A DNA stretch of 64,000 bases from Melghiribacillus thermohalophilus (GTDB lineage Bacteria > Bacillota > Bacilli > Bacillales > Alkalibacillaceae): positions 1 through 64,000 of the forward strand of contig NZ_SMAN01000006.1 of assembly GCF_004342905.1 (NCBI RefSeq). Reading direction: 5' to 3'. The number at the start of each line of letters is the position of its first letter. Within the stretch, counting starts at the first letter, position 1. The notes beneath the pieces were generated by a model. The model worked only from the letters and a program-made list of their open reading frames with translations, had not been told where the DNA came from and searched no databases. The position numbers and the translations under genes are program-made. This document shows, in pieces, positions 51,724 to 59,325 of this stretch.

Positions 51724-51785
51724 TTTCTTGACCTCCTTTCTGACTCCATCATAGTTGTTCCTGGGGGTAAAGGTAATGAACCGGA

Positions 51786-51820
51786 GATATATTTTTATAT
51801 AAGACTCAGGTCGTATTTTG
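51786..51820 (-). promoter_or_regulatory. Probable LiaR operator and promoter of liaIH
   Basis: On the minus strand the sequence reads ATACGACCTGAGTCTTATAT followed by AAAAATATATC, about 65-95 nt before the liaI start. ACGAC/AGTCTT is an imperfect inverted repeat, and the context TTATATAAAAAT resembles, from memory, the LiaR-box region of the B. subtilis liaI promoter. Confidence 0.5.
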
Positions 51821-51988
51821 AGGAAATGGGGGAATCGAATTCTTTTCCTTTATACGTATAAGATCTGGCGATACAGGCGAAAGGGGAATTTCGCTCATTG
51901 GAGGAGGAGAGGCACCCGGTATAATGGAGGGGATGTATATGTAGGAGAACATTATGAAACGGGACACCATCATCATACCCCTAAACTT

Positions 51989-52035
51989 TAAAAAAACCTG
52001 TTTGAGGCAATGGGGGAGATGACCTCAAACAGGTT
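51989..52035 (-). terminator. Terminator of msmX
   Basis: AACCTGTTTGAGG (51995-52007) pairs perfectly with CCTCAAACAGGTT (52023-52035); the minus-strand reading continues into TTTTTTAAAG. It starts 14 bp after the msmX stop. Confidence 0.9.
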
Positions 52036-52048
52036 CACAGGGGAGGAT

Positions 52049-53146
52049 TTATTGAATTCTTTCTTCGGTGTCTTTGTCGAAGAAATGGCATTTATTCATA
52101 TCAAAGGCTAATTCTATCGTCTGGCCGCCTTGAACATCTGATCGGGAGTCTACACGGGCTATGAATTCCTGTCCTTCCAGGGTGGAGTACAGGAATGATT
52201 CAGATCCCATCAGCTCAGCAACTTCGATTTTAGCGGTGATCTTTGATCCTTCACTGGACTCCAGAAAAACAGGTTCATCATGAATGTCTTCCGGGCGAAT
52301 GCCAAGAATGACTTCTTTGTTGACATAGCCATTTTCCCGCAATGTTTTCATTTTTCCTTCTGGAATGTTGATTTTGATCTGCCCGATCTCAATATGTCCA
52401 TCACGCAATACACCATTCAGGAAGTTCATAGCCGGAGATCCAATAAATCCGCCTACAAACACATTATTCGGTTTGTCATACACCTCTTTTGGCGCACCAA
52501 CTTGCTGGATGATCCCATCTTTCATAACCACAAGACGGGTAGCCATGGTCATGGCTTCAGTCTGATCGTGGGTGACATAGATGGTTGTGGTTTTCAGACG
52601 CTGGTGAAGCTTCTGGATCTCAGCACGCATTTGTACACGGAGTTTGGCATCCAGGTTAGATAACGGTTCATCCATCAAAAATACTTTGGCATCCCGTACA
52701 ATGGCACGGCCCAGTGCGACACGCTGGCGCTGACCTCCGGAAAGGGCCTTTGGCTTGCGGTCCAGGTATCCTTCAAGACCTAATATTTTAGCTGCTTCTT
52801 TTACCCGTCTGTCAATTTCTGCCTTGTCAAACTTACGAAGTTTTAGGCCAAATGCCATGTTGTCATAGACATTCATATGGGGGTAGAGAGCGTAATTCTG
52901 GAAAACCATCGCAATATCCCTGTCTTTTGGAGGAACATCATTCATGCGTTGATCGTCAATGTATAAATCCCCTTTTGTGATTTCCTCAAGGCCTGCTATC
53001 ATCCTTAATGTCGTGGATTTTCCGCAACCGGAAGGACCGACAAATACAATAAACTCTTTATCTTTAATATGCAGGTTAAAATCTTTTACAGCAGTCACAT
53101 CTTTATCATACACTTTATAAATATTCTCAAGACGCAATTCAGCCAT
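52049..53146 (-). CDS. msmX: MsmX/UgpC-type sugar ABC transporter ATPase
   Basis: A 365-residue multitask ATPase that energises several carbohydrate importers. Walker A is GPSGCGKST (about 38-46), signature LSGGQRQRVALGRAIV, Walker B VFLMDEPLSNLDAKLR, H-loop YVTHDQTEAMTM, then a C-terminal OB/TOBE regulatory domain (PEDIHDEP, VAELMGSESFLY). It stands alone without sugar permeases, as msmX does in B. subtilis, next to the PucR-like regulator gene as there. ATG 53146 follows AGGAGG. Ends at a strong terminator. Confidence 0.93.
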   Translation of the reverse strand: MAELRLENIYKVYDKDVTAVKDFNLHIKDKEFIVFVGPSGCGKSTTLRMIAGLEEITKGDLYIDDQRMNDVPPKDRDIAMVFQNYALYPHMNVYDNMAFGLKLRKFDKAEIDRRVKEAAKILGLEGYLDRKPKALSGGQRQRVALGRAIVRDAKVFLMDEPLSNLDAKLRVQMRAEIQKLHQRLKTTTIYVTHDQTEAMTMATRLVVMKDGIIQQVGAPKEVYDKPNNVFVGGFIGSPAMNFLNGVLRDGHIEIGQIKINIPEGKMKTLRENGYVNKEVILGIRPEDIHDEPVFLESSEGSKITAKIEVAELMGSESFLYSTLEGQEFIARVDSRSDVQGGQTIELAFDMNKCHFFDKDTEERIQ

Positions 53147-53160
53147 CAATTTTTCCTCCT

Positions 53161-53176
53161 ATGTAAGCGTTTTATT
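53161..53176 (-). promoter_or_regulatory. Candidate CcpA cre site upstream of msmX
   Basis: ATGTAAGCGTTTTATT agrees with the cre consensus WTGNAARCGNWWWCAW at all but the last two or three positions and lies just before the msmX RBS. Placement fits catabolite control of a sugar ATPase. Confidence 0.4.
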
Positions 53177-53265
53177 CTTGTTATAAGTGTAACGGACGGA
53201 TAAAATGAGGTAAATGGAATAAATGCACAAAGTTTTTATTGTTCTTTGTGCATAAAATACACGTG

Positions 53266-54162
53266 CTAATCTTTGCAATACTCTTGAAGCAGCAAGACTA
53301 AATAAGTGACCAGGGCACCGTGAAAACGTTTAATATCAATTCCGGTTTTGTCAATAAACTTTTCAATGCGATATTGCAGGCTGTTCCGGTGCATATACAG
53401 TTTTTTCGAAGCAAGGGTCGCATTGGAGCTGGATGCTAAAAAGACCTTAACGGTGTGCAAAAGTTCGGGGTCGTCTTTAATATGGTCAAATAGAGAAGCT
53501 ACCATTTGACGGCAATCCTCTTTGGTCAGGGAATCGAGAAATAGATAGAGAAACCCATCGACGTAATGAATGACAGCTTCCTGCGAAGAACGAAATGCTT
53601 TTTCTGCTACCCGTCCTGCCCATTTAAAATATTCAGGAGCATGCTGAATTTCGTAAAAAAACTCACTGACATAAAAGCGGACATCTGTATATGTATCACT
53701 CATAAAGGTGTTGATCACATCTGATACACGAGCGATTTCCTGGGAATCCTCTGTCACTTCTTCAATGATGACTCCTTCATGATCCGACATCCATAATACA
53801 GGCATTGGTTGGGGAAATAACGCAAGAACTGCTTCATTGAAAAAATGATGCTCCATATTTTTTTTGATTTGAAAAAATATAAAACGATATCGTAATATAT
53901 GGTCAAAAGGGGGCAGCTGGCCATAATGAATAAAATCATGCCAGTCTCTCTCTCGATCAGATAAGAAGGGCCGCTGAATCTCATAACGGGTTAAAAGTGC
54001 ATCCAGCAGTCTTTCTTCGTTTGCCGACAGCTCTTCTTTCGGTATACCAAAAATGACACCATCGTTGGTTCTGTACCAGGCGAATTGTTCGTAATCCACC
54101 TGTTCTTTTGAAGAAAGGATTTTTAAGTCCGGATACATATGTTTAAGTTCTTGTACAACCAT
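53266..54162 (-). CDS. PucR/CdaR-type helix-turn-helix regulator
   Basis: A 298-residue protein whose C-terminal 60 residues form the PucR helix-turn-helix: VFLASSSNATLASKKLYMHRNSLQYRIEKF. The N-terminal 230 residues lack a GAF/PAS domain I recognise. Paired with msmX as in B. subtilis (YxkF position), so it may tune sugar ATPase supply, but this is inference. ATG 54162 is fixed by GGGGGTGA 8 nt upstream; the frame extends six codons further. Monocistronic, with a 119-bp gap to msmX. Confidence 0.8.
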   Translation of the reverse strand: MVVQELKHMYPDLKILSSKEQVDYEQFAWYRTNDGVIFGIPKEELSANEERLLDALLTRYEIQRPFLSDRERDWHDFIHYGQLPPFDHILRYRFIFFQIKKNMEHHFFNEAVLALFPQPMPVLWMSDHEGVIIEEVTEDSQEIARVSDVINTFMSDTYTDVRFYVSEFFYEIQHAPEYFKWAGRVAEKAFRSSQEAVIHYVDGFLYLFLDSLTKEDCRQMVASLFDHIKDDPELLHTVKVFLASSSNATLASKKLYMHRNSLQYRIEKFIDKTGIDIKRFHGALVTYLVLLLQEYCKD

Positions 54163-54327
54163 TATCCAGGTCACCCCCAATGTTTATTGATATGTACTAT
54201 TATAACAAGATATGACAAAAAATAGCATCCTGCGACTTTTTTTAAGACATTAGTTGGAGTATAATATACTTATGGGGGTACTGTCATTCTGGAAAGGTTT
54301 TTATATAATCAGGAAGGGGTGAAAATG

Positions 54328-54603
54328 ATGGAATTTGAAATGAATCAATACACACCGGAAATCAAAAATCGCCTGAAGCGGATTGAAGGACAAATTCGGG
54401 GCGTTTTAAAAATGATGGAAGAAGAAAAGGGATGCAAAGATGTGATCACACAATTGTCCGCTGTTCGATCAGCTATCGATCGTTCTATCGGATATATCGT
54501 TGCCAAGAATTTGGAAACCTGTATCCGAAATGAGGATAAAGCAGGGGATTCTGCAGAAGAGTTAATTCAAGAAGCGGTTCAGATGATTATAAAAAGCAGA
54601 TAG
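54328..54603 (+). CDS. CsoR/FrmR-family repressor, CstR-like ligand set
   Basis: A 91-residue all-helical tetrameric repressor (EIKNRLKRIEGQIRGVLKMM is the conserved helix 1). The CsoR copper site is Cys36-His61-Cys65; here the positions read Cys36, Asn61, Cys65, which is the Cys-Asn-Cys pattern of CstR, a persulfide sensor. A sulfide/persulfide response is therefore more likely than copper. No sulfurtransferase or TauE-like target gene is adjacent, so its operator is elsewhere. ATG 54325 and 54328 are both possible after AGGAAGGGG. Confidence 0.82.
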   Translation: MEFEMNQYTPEIKNRLKRIEGQIRGVLKMMEEEKGCKDVITQLSAVRSAIDRSIGYIVAKNLETCIRNEDKAGDSAEELIQEAVQMIIKSR

Positions 54604-54688
54604 AATTGTGTTTATCACCTTTGCTCAATGAAGGCAAGGGTGTTTTTGTCTGGCTGAAACAGAAGCGACAAACACGGCTTTCAGATTA

Positions 54689-54772
54689 AGCGTCCAGCCC
54701 CGGGCACTATGGAATAGCGTGAGGGTAAGTGTCCCCATATCTACGGATATCGGCTGGACGCTATGTTTTTTT
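54689..54772 (+). ncRNA. Candidate structured RNA with three-way junction and T-tail
   Basis: An 11-bp closing stem AGCGTCCAGCC (54689-54699) with GGCTGGACGCT (54752-54762) encloses two further hairpins: GGGCACT with AGTGTCCC (about 54702-54735) and ATATC-TACG-GATAT (54737-54750). It is followed by ATGTTTTTTT, so it could be a small RNA with its own terminator or an elaborate terminator/attenuator. It lies in the gene-free gap 54604-54939. I cannot match it to a known class. Confidence 0.5.
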
Positions 54773-54939
54773 GTGATGTTCAACCGTACGGCATGCTGAC
54801 TGAAACAGAAATCGTGATGGGGAAAACCTTTGTTTTCGCCTAAATGATGCCAGTTAATCCGTTATGTCTATGTCAACTGGTGCACGGGGACTGGGTCTTT
54901 TAAGAACAACGACAGCTTTCCGATAATTTGGAAGCATGT

Positions 54940-55140
54940 TTACTTTTCTTTTCTTGTTTCTTCTCCAGATGGAAACGGCTCATCTTGATCTGGCAGGTCG
55001 CGGGCTTCTTCGATCTGCACACGGTTGTTTGATGGCTTAACGGTTCCTCCCGCAAGCCCTTCACTGATCATACGCTCCACATCAATTTCAGCCTGATCTC
55101 TGGAATCCTTCATCTCTTCATGTCCTTTTTTGTCGCTCAT
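54940..55140 (-). CDS. Small hydrophilic hypothetical protein
   Basis: A 66-residue highly charged, probably disordered protein (MSDKKGHEEMKDSRDQAEID start, EARDLPDQDEPFPSGEETRK end). ATG 55140 is fixed by AAGGAGGTTAACG. No family is recognised; short disordered proteins of this type are common in spore formers. Divergent from yheB. Confidence 0.6.
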   Translation of the reverse strand: MSDKKGHEEMKDSRDQAEIDVERMISEGLAGGTVKPSNNRVQIEEARDLPDQDEPFPSGEETRKEK

Positions 55141-55367
55141 CGTTAACCTCCTTTTTTGCATGATATATCTTTAGGTTATCACTCTTTGATCTGAACCATT
55201 CAAAAGGGGTTGCGCCATATTACGCCAGGGAAATGATGTAAAATTGGAGATATTTGTTCAACAGTAAGATTGTTGTATACTAAATACGACTTATCGAACA
55301 TAAAATCATGCAGTCAAACGAAATGATAATACAGGGAAAACATATGGAACAAGGAAGGTAGAGGTCG

Positions 55368-56504
55368 ATGGAGAAAATAGGGTTAATGTTTTTCATGATG
55401 ATCATAGGAGCGATTATTGGAGGATTAACCAATTCACTGGCGATTAAAATGCTGTTTCGCCCGCATCGCGTCATCTATATCGGGCGTTTTCGCCTGCCAT
55501 TCACACCAGGGCTTATTCCAAAAAGGCAAAAAGAACTTGCACGCCAATTAGGAAGGACAGTGGTCAATCATCTGCTTACGCCGGAAGGAGTAAAAAGAAA
55601 AATTCAAAATCATCCATTTCGGAAACAGCTGGAATCCTGGACAGTCCGGGAGATGAACAGAATACTTCAGTCCAGTGTGACTTTACAGGATGTTTTCCAT
55701 CGATTTCAAGTGGGCCTTGATGAAGAAAAATTGAAGAACAAAAGTCTGATTTATCTCGAAAGAAAATGGCAAAACATTTTTCGCGTGATTCAGGAACAAA
55801 AACTGGGTGATGTACTTCCGACAGAAATAAGTAATAAAGTTGAAAACATGATACCGCAGATCAGCCATCATCTATTGCACCAACTGGATGTTTATCTGAA
55901 AAGTTATGAAGGTAGAGAAGCCATTGGTGCAGTTGCTGAAGAGTTTTTAGCAAGTCAGGGTTTTTTAGGGAATATGGTATCTTCTTTTCTCGGGAAGGAG
56001 GGGCTTTCCGAGAAAATTCAGCCGGCTATTTCCGGTTATTTGCGGTCTGAAAAAGCCCAAAACCTGGTCTGCCGTCTTCTCAAAACGGAATGGGATAAAC
56101 TGTTAAACCGAAAAGTGAAAGACACTGCAGAATGGATTGATATCACCGATGCATCCCGACGGATTATGAAAGGAATAGTGAACGAGATTCCGTACAAAAC
56201 ATGGCTGCATACTCCAATCCGCCAAGTGGTCAAACCTTATCAGGGAATTCTGGAAAATCAGGTGATTCCGGATATGATTTCTATGTTTGTTGCATATATA
56301 ACGAATAAGATGGATCAGATTATGAAAAACCTTCATATCCATGATATTGTTCAGAATGAAGTGGAACATTTTGATATGGCTCGTCTGGAACAAATGGTTC
56401 TGGATATCTCCCGAAGAGAGTTTAAAATGATTACCTATTTAGGTGCCCTAATCGGCGGAATTATTGGTTTCGTTCAGGGGATGGTGGTCATCCTGATCAG
56501 CTGA
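55368..56504 (+). CDS. yheB: DUF445-family membrane protein YheB
   Basis: A 378-residue protein with an N-terminal helix (IGLMFFMMIIGAIIGGLTNSLAIKMLFRP), a long helical cytoplasmic or surface middle, and a C-terminal membrane helix (MITYLGALIGGIIGFVQGMVVILIS). The NSLAIKMLFRPH and FTPGLIPKRQKELA segments define DUF445 (YheB). Function is unknown. ATG 55368 follows GGAAGGTAGAGG. yheA follows 72 bp later, as in B. subtilis, so the two are probably co-transcribed. Confidence 0.9.
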   Translation: MEKIGLMFFMMIIGAIIGGLTNSLAIKMLFRPHRVIYIGRFRLPFTPGLIPKRQKELARQLGRTVVNHLLTPEGVKRKIQNHPFRKQLESWTVREMNRILQSSVTLQDVFHRFQVGLDEEKLKNKSLIYLERKWQNIFRVIQEQKLGDVLPTEISNKVENMIPQISHHLLHQLDVYLKSYEGREAIGAVAEEFLASQGFLGNMVSSFLGKEGLSEKIQPAISGYLRSEKAQNLVCRLLKTEWDKLLNRKVKDTAEWIDITDASRRIMKGIVNEIPYKTWLHTPIRQVVKPYQGILENQVIPDMISMFVAYITNKMDQIMKNLHIHDIVQNEVEHFDMARLEQMVLDISRREFKMITYLGALIGGIIGFVQGMVVILIS

Positions 56505-56576
56505 TTGCCTATACAAGTGAATGAATGTTTGATAAAGTGGGAAGGGAATAGGATAAATGTACAGGAGGTTTTCTTT

Positions 56577-56918
56577 GTGGCAAATGTTTACGATTACGCC
56601 CATGATTTGGAAAAAGGGTTAAGGGAAAGTGATGAATATCAGGGACTGAAACAGGCTTATCATGCAGTCATGAATGATGAATCAGCTAGACGCATGTTTG
56701 ATGATTTCCGTGAAACCCAGCTGGATTTACAACAAAAACAGATGCAGGGGCAACAAATTACAGAGGAAGAAGTAGAAAAAGCCCAAAAAATGGTGGAGCT
56801 CGTTCAGCAGCACCCGGCAATTTCCAAATTAATGGAGCAGGAACAGCGGGTGAACACGTTAATCAATGATATTAGTCAGATTATTACGAAGCCGTTAGAA
56901 GAATTGTACAGAGAATGA
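56577..56918 (+). CDS. yheA: YlbF/YmcA-family protein YheA
   Basis: A 113-residue helical protein of the YlbF/YmcA group (ANVYDYAHDLEKGLRESDEY start; INDISQIITKPLEELY end). YlbF and YmcA form the Y-complex that affects RNase Y; YheA is a paralogue whose role is not established. The GTG at 56577, 6 nt after CAGGAGGT, is the right start; the frame runs open through the preceding region from 56505. Coupled in position with yheB. Confidence 0.88.
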   Translation: MANVYDYAHDLEKGLRESDEYQGLKQAYHAVMNDESARRMFDDFRETQLDLQQKQMQGQQITEEEVEKAQKMVELVQQHPAISKLMEQEQRVNTLINDISQIITKPLEELYRE

Positions 56919-56976
56919 TGATTGGCCCCTGATTGAGCAAGCAAGTGTTAATAATTTGAAACAGCATACCCATGAT

Positions 56977-57007
56977 AAAAAAACTGCCATCACGGTAGTT
57001 TTTTTAT
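56977..57007 (+). terminator. Terminator of yheBA
   Basis: AAAAAAACTGCC pairs with GGTAGTTTTTTT (one G-T pair) around ATCAC; T-run continues to 57007. Confidence 0.82.
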
Positions 57008-57059
57008 TTTAGAGGCAGGAGTTCAAAATTTTGTCGAGAAATGTATTCAATAATGCAGA

Positions 57060-57174
57060 AAACCTGCTGCGCCTCTTTAGGCCCGGGGGCTTCTGGGCAA
57101 CTCCGGAAGATTACCAGGGGGGACAATTTGATCCGAGGGGTCTGAGCACCGGAGTTTCGTTATGTTTCAGCAGG
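57060..57174 (+). ncRNA. Candidate structured RNA/leader before yhaR
   Basis: A 9-bp outer stem AACCTGCTG (57060-57068) with CAGCAGGTT (57166-57174) encloses an 8-bp stem AACTCCGG with CCGGAGTT (about 57099-57106 and 57152-57159), a small hairpin GCCTCTTTAGGC and purine-rich single-stranded stretches. It is visibly more GC-rich than the flanks and ends about 30 bp before the yhaR RBS. It matches no riboswitch class I know; a mobile palindromic element is the alternative. Confidence 0.45.
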
Positions 57175-57217
57175 TTAGATTAAGAATGGTCTTGATCAAT
57201 TGATGGGGGAGAGGAAT

Positions 57218-57916
57218 ATGGGACATATTGAAGTAAACAAGGAAAAGGGTTTCATTCATGTTTTGCTCAATTACCCTAACTGCACTAATTCACTGACTGA
57301 TGACATGATTGATGAACTGGTAGAACGCGTCGAAGAACTTGAAAAGGAAAATCAAAACATCATCATTCTTTCCGGGTCAGGAAAAGGATTTTGTTCCGGA
57401 GGCACATTATCCATTTTAAAGGGGGAAAGGGACAGCAAACGTAACTTATTTGATCAGCTTGAAAAAGTGATCAAACAACTTTACCTAATGCCGAAATTCA
57501 TCGTTTCGGCCATTCATGGTTCGTGTTTCGGCATTGGTTTAAGTTTAGCTCTGGCAACGGATTACGTCATCGCCCATAAAGATGCACAGTTTTCGATGAA
57601 CTTTTATCGAAAAAATCATGTTCCGATCGGCGGAGGTAAGTTCTGGCTGAAAAGAAGACTGGGGGAACAGCTGTCACGTCAATGGATTTGGAAGGAAAGG
57701 GAGATATCGGGGGATGAAGCATTTCGGGTAAGTCTGATTGATGATGTAACGAGCCGCCCTGTCATTGACGAGGTCTATGATCATATCCGGTTGAACAAAT
57801 GGGGCTCTATTGAAGCGATGATTGCAGCCAAAAAGCTTTATCATCCGTATACGGCCCGTGAACTGGAAAAAGAACTGAGAAAGGAACGGGAATGGGATTT
57901 GAAAATGGAAGCCTAG
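57218..57916 (+). CDS. yhaR: Enoyl-CoA hydratase/isomerase-family protein YhaR
   Basis: A 232-residue crotonase-fold protein. The oxyanion-hole segments are IIILSGSGKGFCSGGTLSIL (first) and IHGSCFGIGLSLALATDYVI (second). The two catalytic Glu of classical hydratases are not evident at their usual places, so activity on CoA thioesters is likely but the reaction is open. ATG 57218 follows GGGGGAGAGG. The gene sits in the yha cluster as in B. subtilis and ends at a bidirectional terminator shared with yhzD. Confidence 0.88.
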   Translation: MGHIEVNKEKGFIHVLLNYPNCTNSLTDDMIDELVERVEELEKENQNIIILSGSGKGFCSGGTLSILKGERDSKRNLFDQLEKVIKQLYLMPKFIVSAIHGSCFGIGLSLALATDYVIAHKDAQFSMNFYRKNHVPIGGGKFWLKRRLGEQLSRQWIWKEREISGDEAFRVSLIDDVTSRPVIDEVYDHIRLNKWGSIEAMIAAKKLYHPYTARELEKELRKEREWDLKMEA

Positions 57917-57924
57917 ATGATCAA

Positions 57925-57955
57925 AAAAGGTGCCCGCTGACTTCGGGCACCTTTT
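57925..57955. terminator. Bidirectional terminator between yhaR and yhzD
   Basis: AAAAGGTGCCCG (57925-57936) pairs perfectly with CGGGCACCTTTT (57944-57955), A-run before and T-run after. Confidence 0.9.
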
Positions 57956-58097
57956 TGCCGTTAAACCATTTATAAGCCTGTTCGTAAAGCCCCTGGTTGA
58001 CTGCTAATGATAAGTGTGTAATGGCCCAAACGCGGGCAACGAAGAAGCCTACAATCTAAAAGAAAGAAAAAACAGTCTATAACTGCGAGCTGCCATT

Positions 58098-58283
58098 TTA
58101 TCGATGAAATAGAACCATGTGTCCCTCTGGAGCTGCACATCTATGGGTATGTTCTTCGAAACCTTTTTCTTTTAATTTTTCCATGCCCCTTTGTTTGGCT
58201 TCGTTGTCGTCACGGGCCTGAAATGTTTCATCAAGCAGCTTGCTTCCGTCTTTTTCAAATACAGTCAAATAATACGTTTTCAT
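58098..58283 (-). CDS. yhzD: YhzD-like small protein
   Basis: A 61-residue soluble protein (KTYYLTVFEKDGSKLLDETF start, CAAPEGHMVLFHR end) matching the YhzD family by length, beta-alpha-beta-like pattern and location beside yhaR/yhaQ. Function unknown. Start ATG 58283 has GGAGGG in the upstream strand. Divergent from yhaQ. Confidence 0.82.
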   Translation of the reverse strand: MKTYYLTVFEKDGSKLLDETFQARDDNEAKQRGMEKLKEKGFEEHTHRCAAPEGHMVLFHR

Positions 58284-58425
58284 TTTTATCCCTCCCGAAT
58301 TGAACCACTATTCACTTTTCTATCTTTTATTATAAAATAATCTTTTAGATTTTAATATGATTTTGAAACATTTATGAAAACGAAAACGTATAGGATGTTA
58401 AAAGTAACTCAAAGGAGTGCGAGAT

Positions 58426-59325
58426 ATGACTTTAGTTCTTGATCATATAACGAAACGTTTCGGGACATTTACAGCAGTGGATCAATTATCCCTTGAGATT
58501 CCCGAAAAAGACATTTTTGGATTTTTAGGAGCAAATGGTGCAGGAAAGACCACAACATTTCGCATGATTCTGGGACTCCTCAGACCGACAGAAGGAAAGA
58601 TTACCTGGAATGGAAATGCACCGGGATACGATCATAGCCATCTCATCGGCTATTTGCCCGAGGAAAGAGGATTATATCCGAAACTGACAGTCAAAGACCA
58701 GTTGATTTATCTCGGTCAGTTACGGGGAATGAAAAAGAATGAAGTTCTCAGTCAACTTGATCAATGGCTGGAACGGTTCAAAATTCCCGAATATATAGAC
58801 AAAAAAGTAGAAGAATTATCAAAGGGAAATCAGCAAAAAATCCAATTTATTTCTGCTGTTATTCATAAGCCGAAACTGTTGATTCTTGATGAACCCTTTT
58901 CTGGGCTTGATCCGGTCAATGTAGAGATGCTGAAAAATGCTGTACTTGAAATGAAGGAACGGGGCACGACAATTGTATTCTCCTCTCACCGAATGGAACA
59001 TGTAGAGGAATTATGTGAGCATTTATGCATTCTTCAACAGGGGAAGCCGGTTGTGCATGGGTCATTAAAACAGATCAAAAGGGATTTTGGAAAGAAAAAT
59101 GTGATTGTTCACGCTGATTTTGATGTTGCATTTTTGCAGGACATACCTGGTGTCACCCGTTTTCGCAAAGTGCCTGAGGGCTGCGAACTTCAGGTGGAAA
59201 ACGAAGGTGTTTCCCAGACGATTTTCAAGGAGATAAGTGGAAAAGGATTTGTCCGTACTTTTGATCTGGAAGAACCATCGCTAAACGACATCTTTATCGA
59301 GAAAGTTGGTGCATCCTATGAATAA
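58426..59325 (+). CDS. yhaQ: ABC transporter ATP-binding protein YhaQ
   Basis: A 299-residue ATPase of the NatA-like group that partners YhaP. Walker A is GANGAGKTT (about 35-43), Q-loop YLPEERG, signature LSKGNQQKIQ (an LSGGQ variant typical of NatA/YhaQ), Walker B LLILDEPFSGLDP, switch VFSSHRMEH. ATG 58426 lies 8 nt after AAAGGAG; a GTG at 58417 is inside the RBS. It overlaps yhaP by 8 nt. NatAB-type pumps export sodium or drugs; this one's substrate is not known. Confidence 0.92.
   Translation: MTLVLDHITKRFGTFTAVDQLSLEIPEKDIFGFLGANGAGKTTTFRMILGLLRPTEGKITWNGNAPGYDHSHLIGYLPEERGLYPKLTVKDQLIYLGQLRGMKKNEVLSQLDQWLERFKIPEYIDKKVEELSKGNQQKIQFISAVIHKPKLLILDEPFSGLDPVNVEMLKNAVLEMKERGTTIVFSSHRMEHVEELCEHLCILQQGKPVVHGSLKQIKRDFGKKNVIVHADFDVAFLQDIPGVTRFRKVPEGCELQVENEGVSQTIFKEISGKGFVRTFDLEEPSLNDIFIEKVGASYE

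Noticed and set aside
56505-56576. YheA start at 56505
   Set aside because: No RBS there; GTG 56577 has CAGGAGGT at correct spacing and the family N-terminus.
57060-57174. SAM, cobalamin, T-box or FMN riboswitch
   Set aside because: None of the conserved core sequences of these classes is present.
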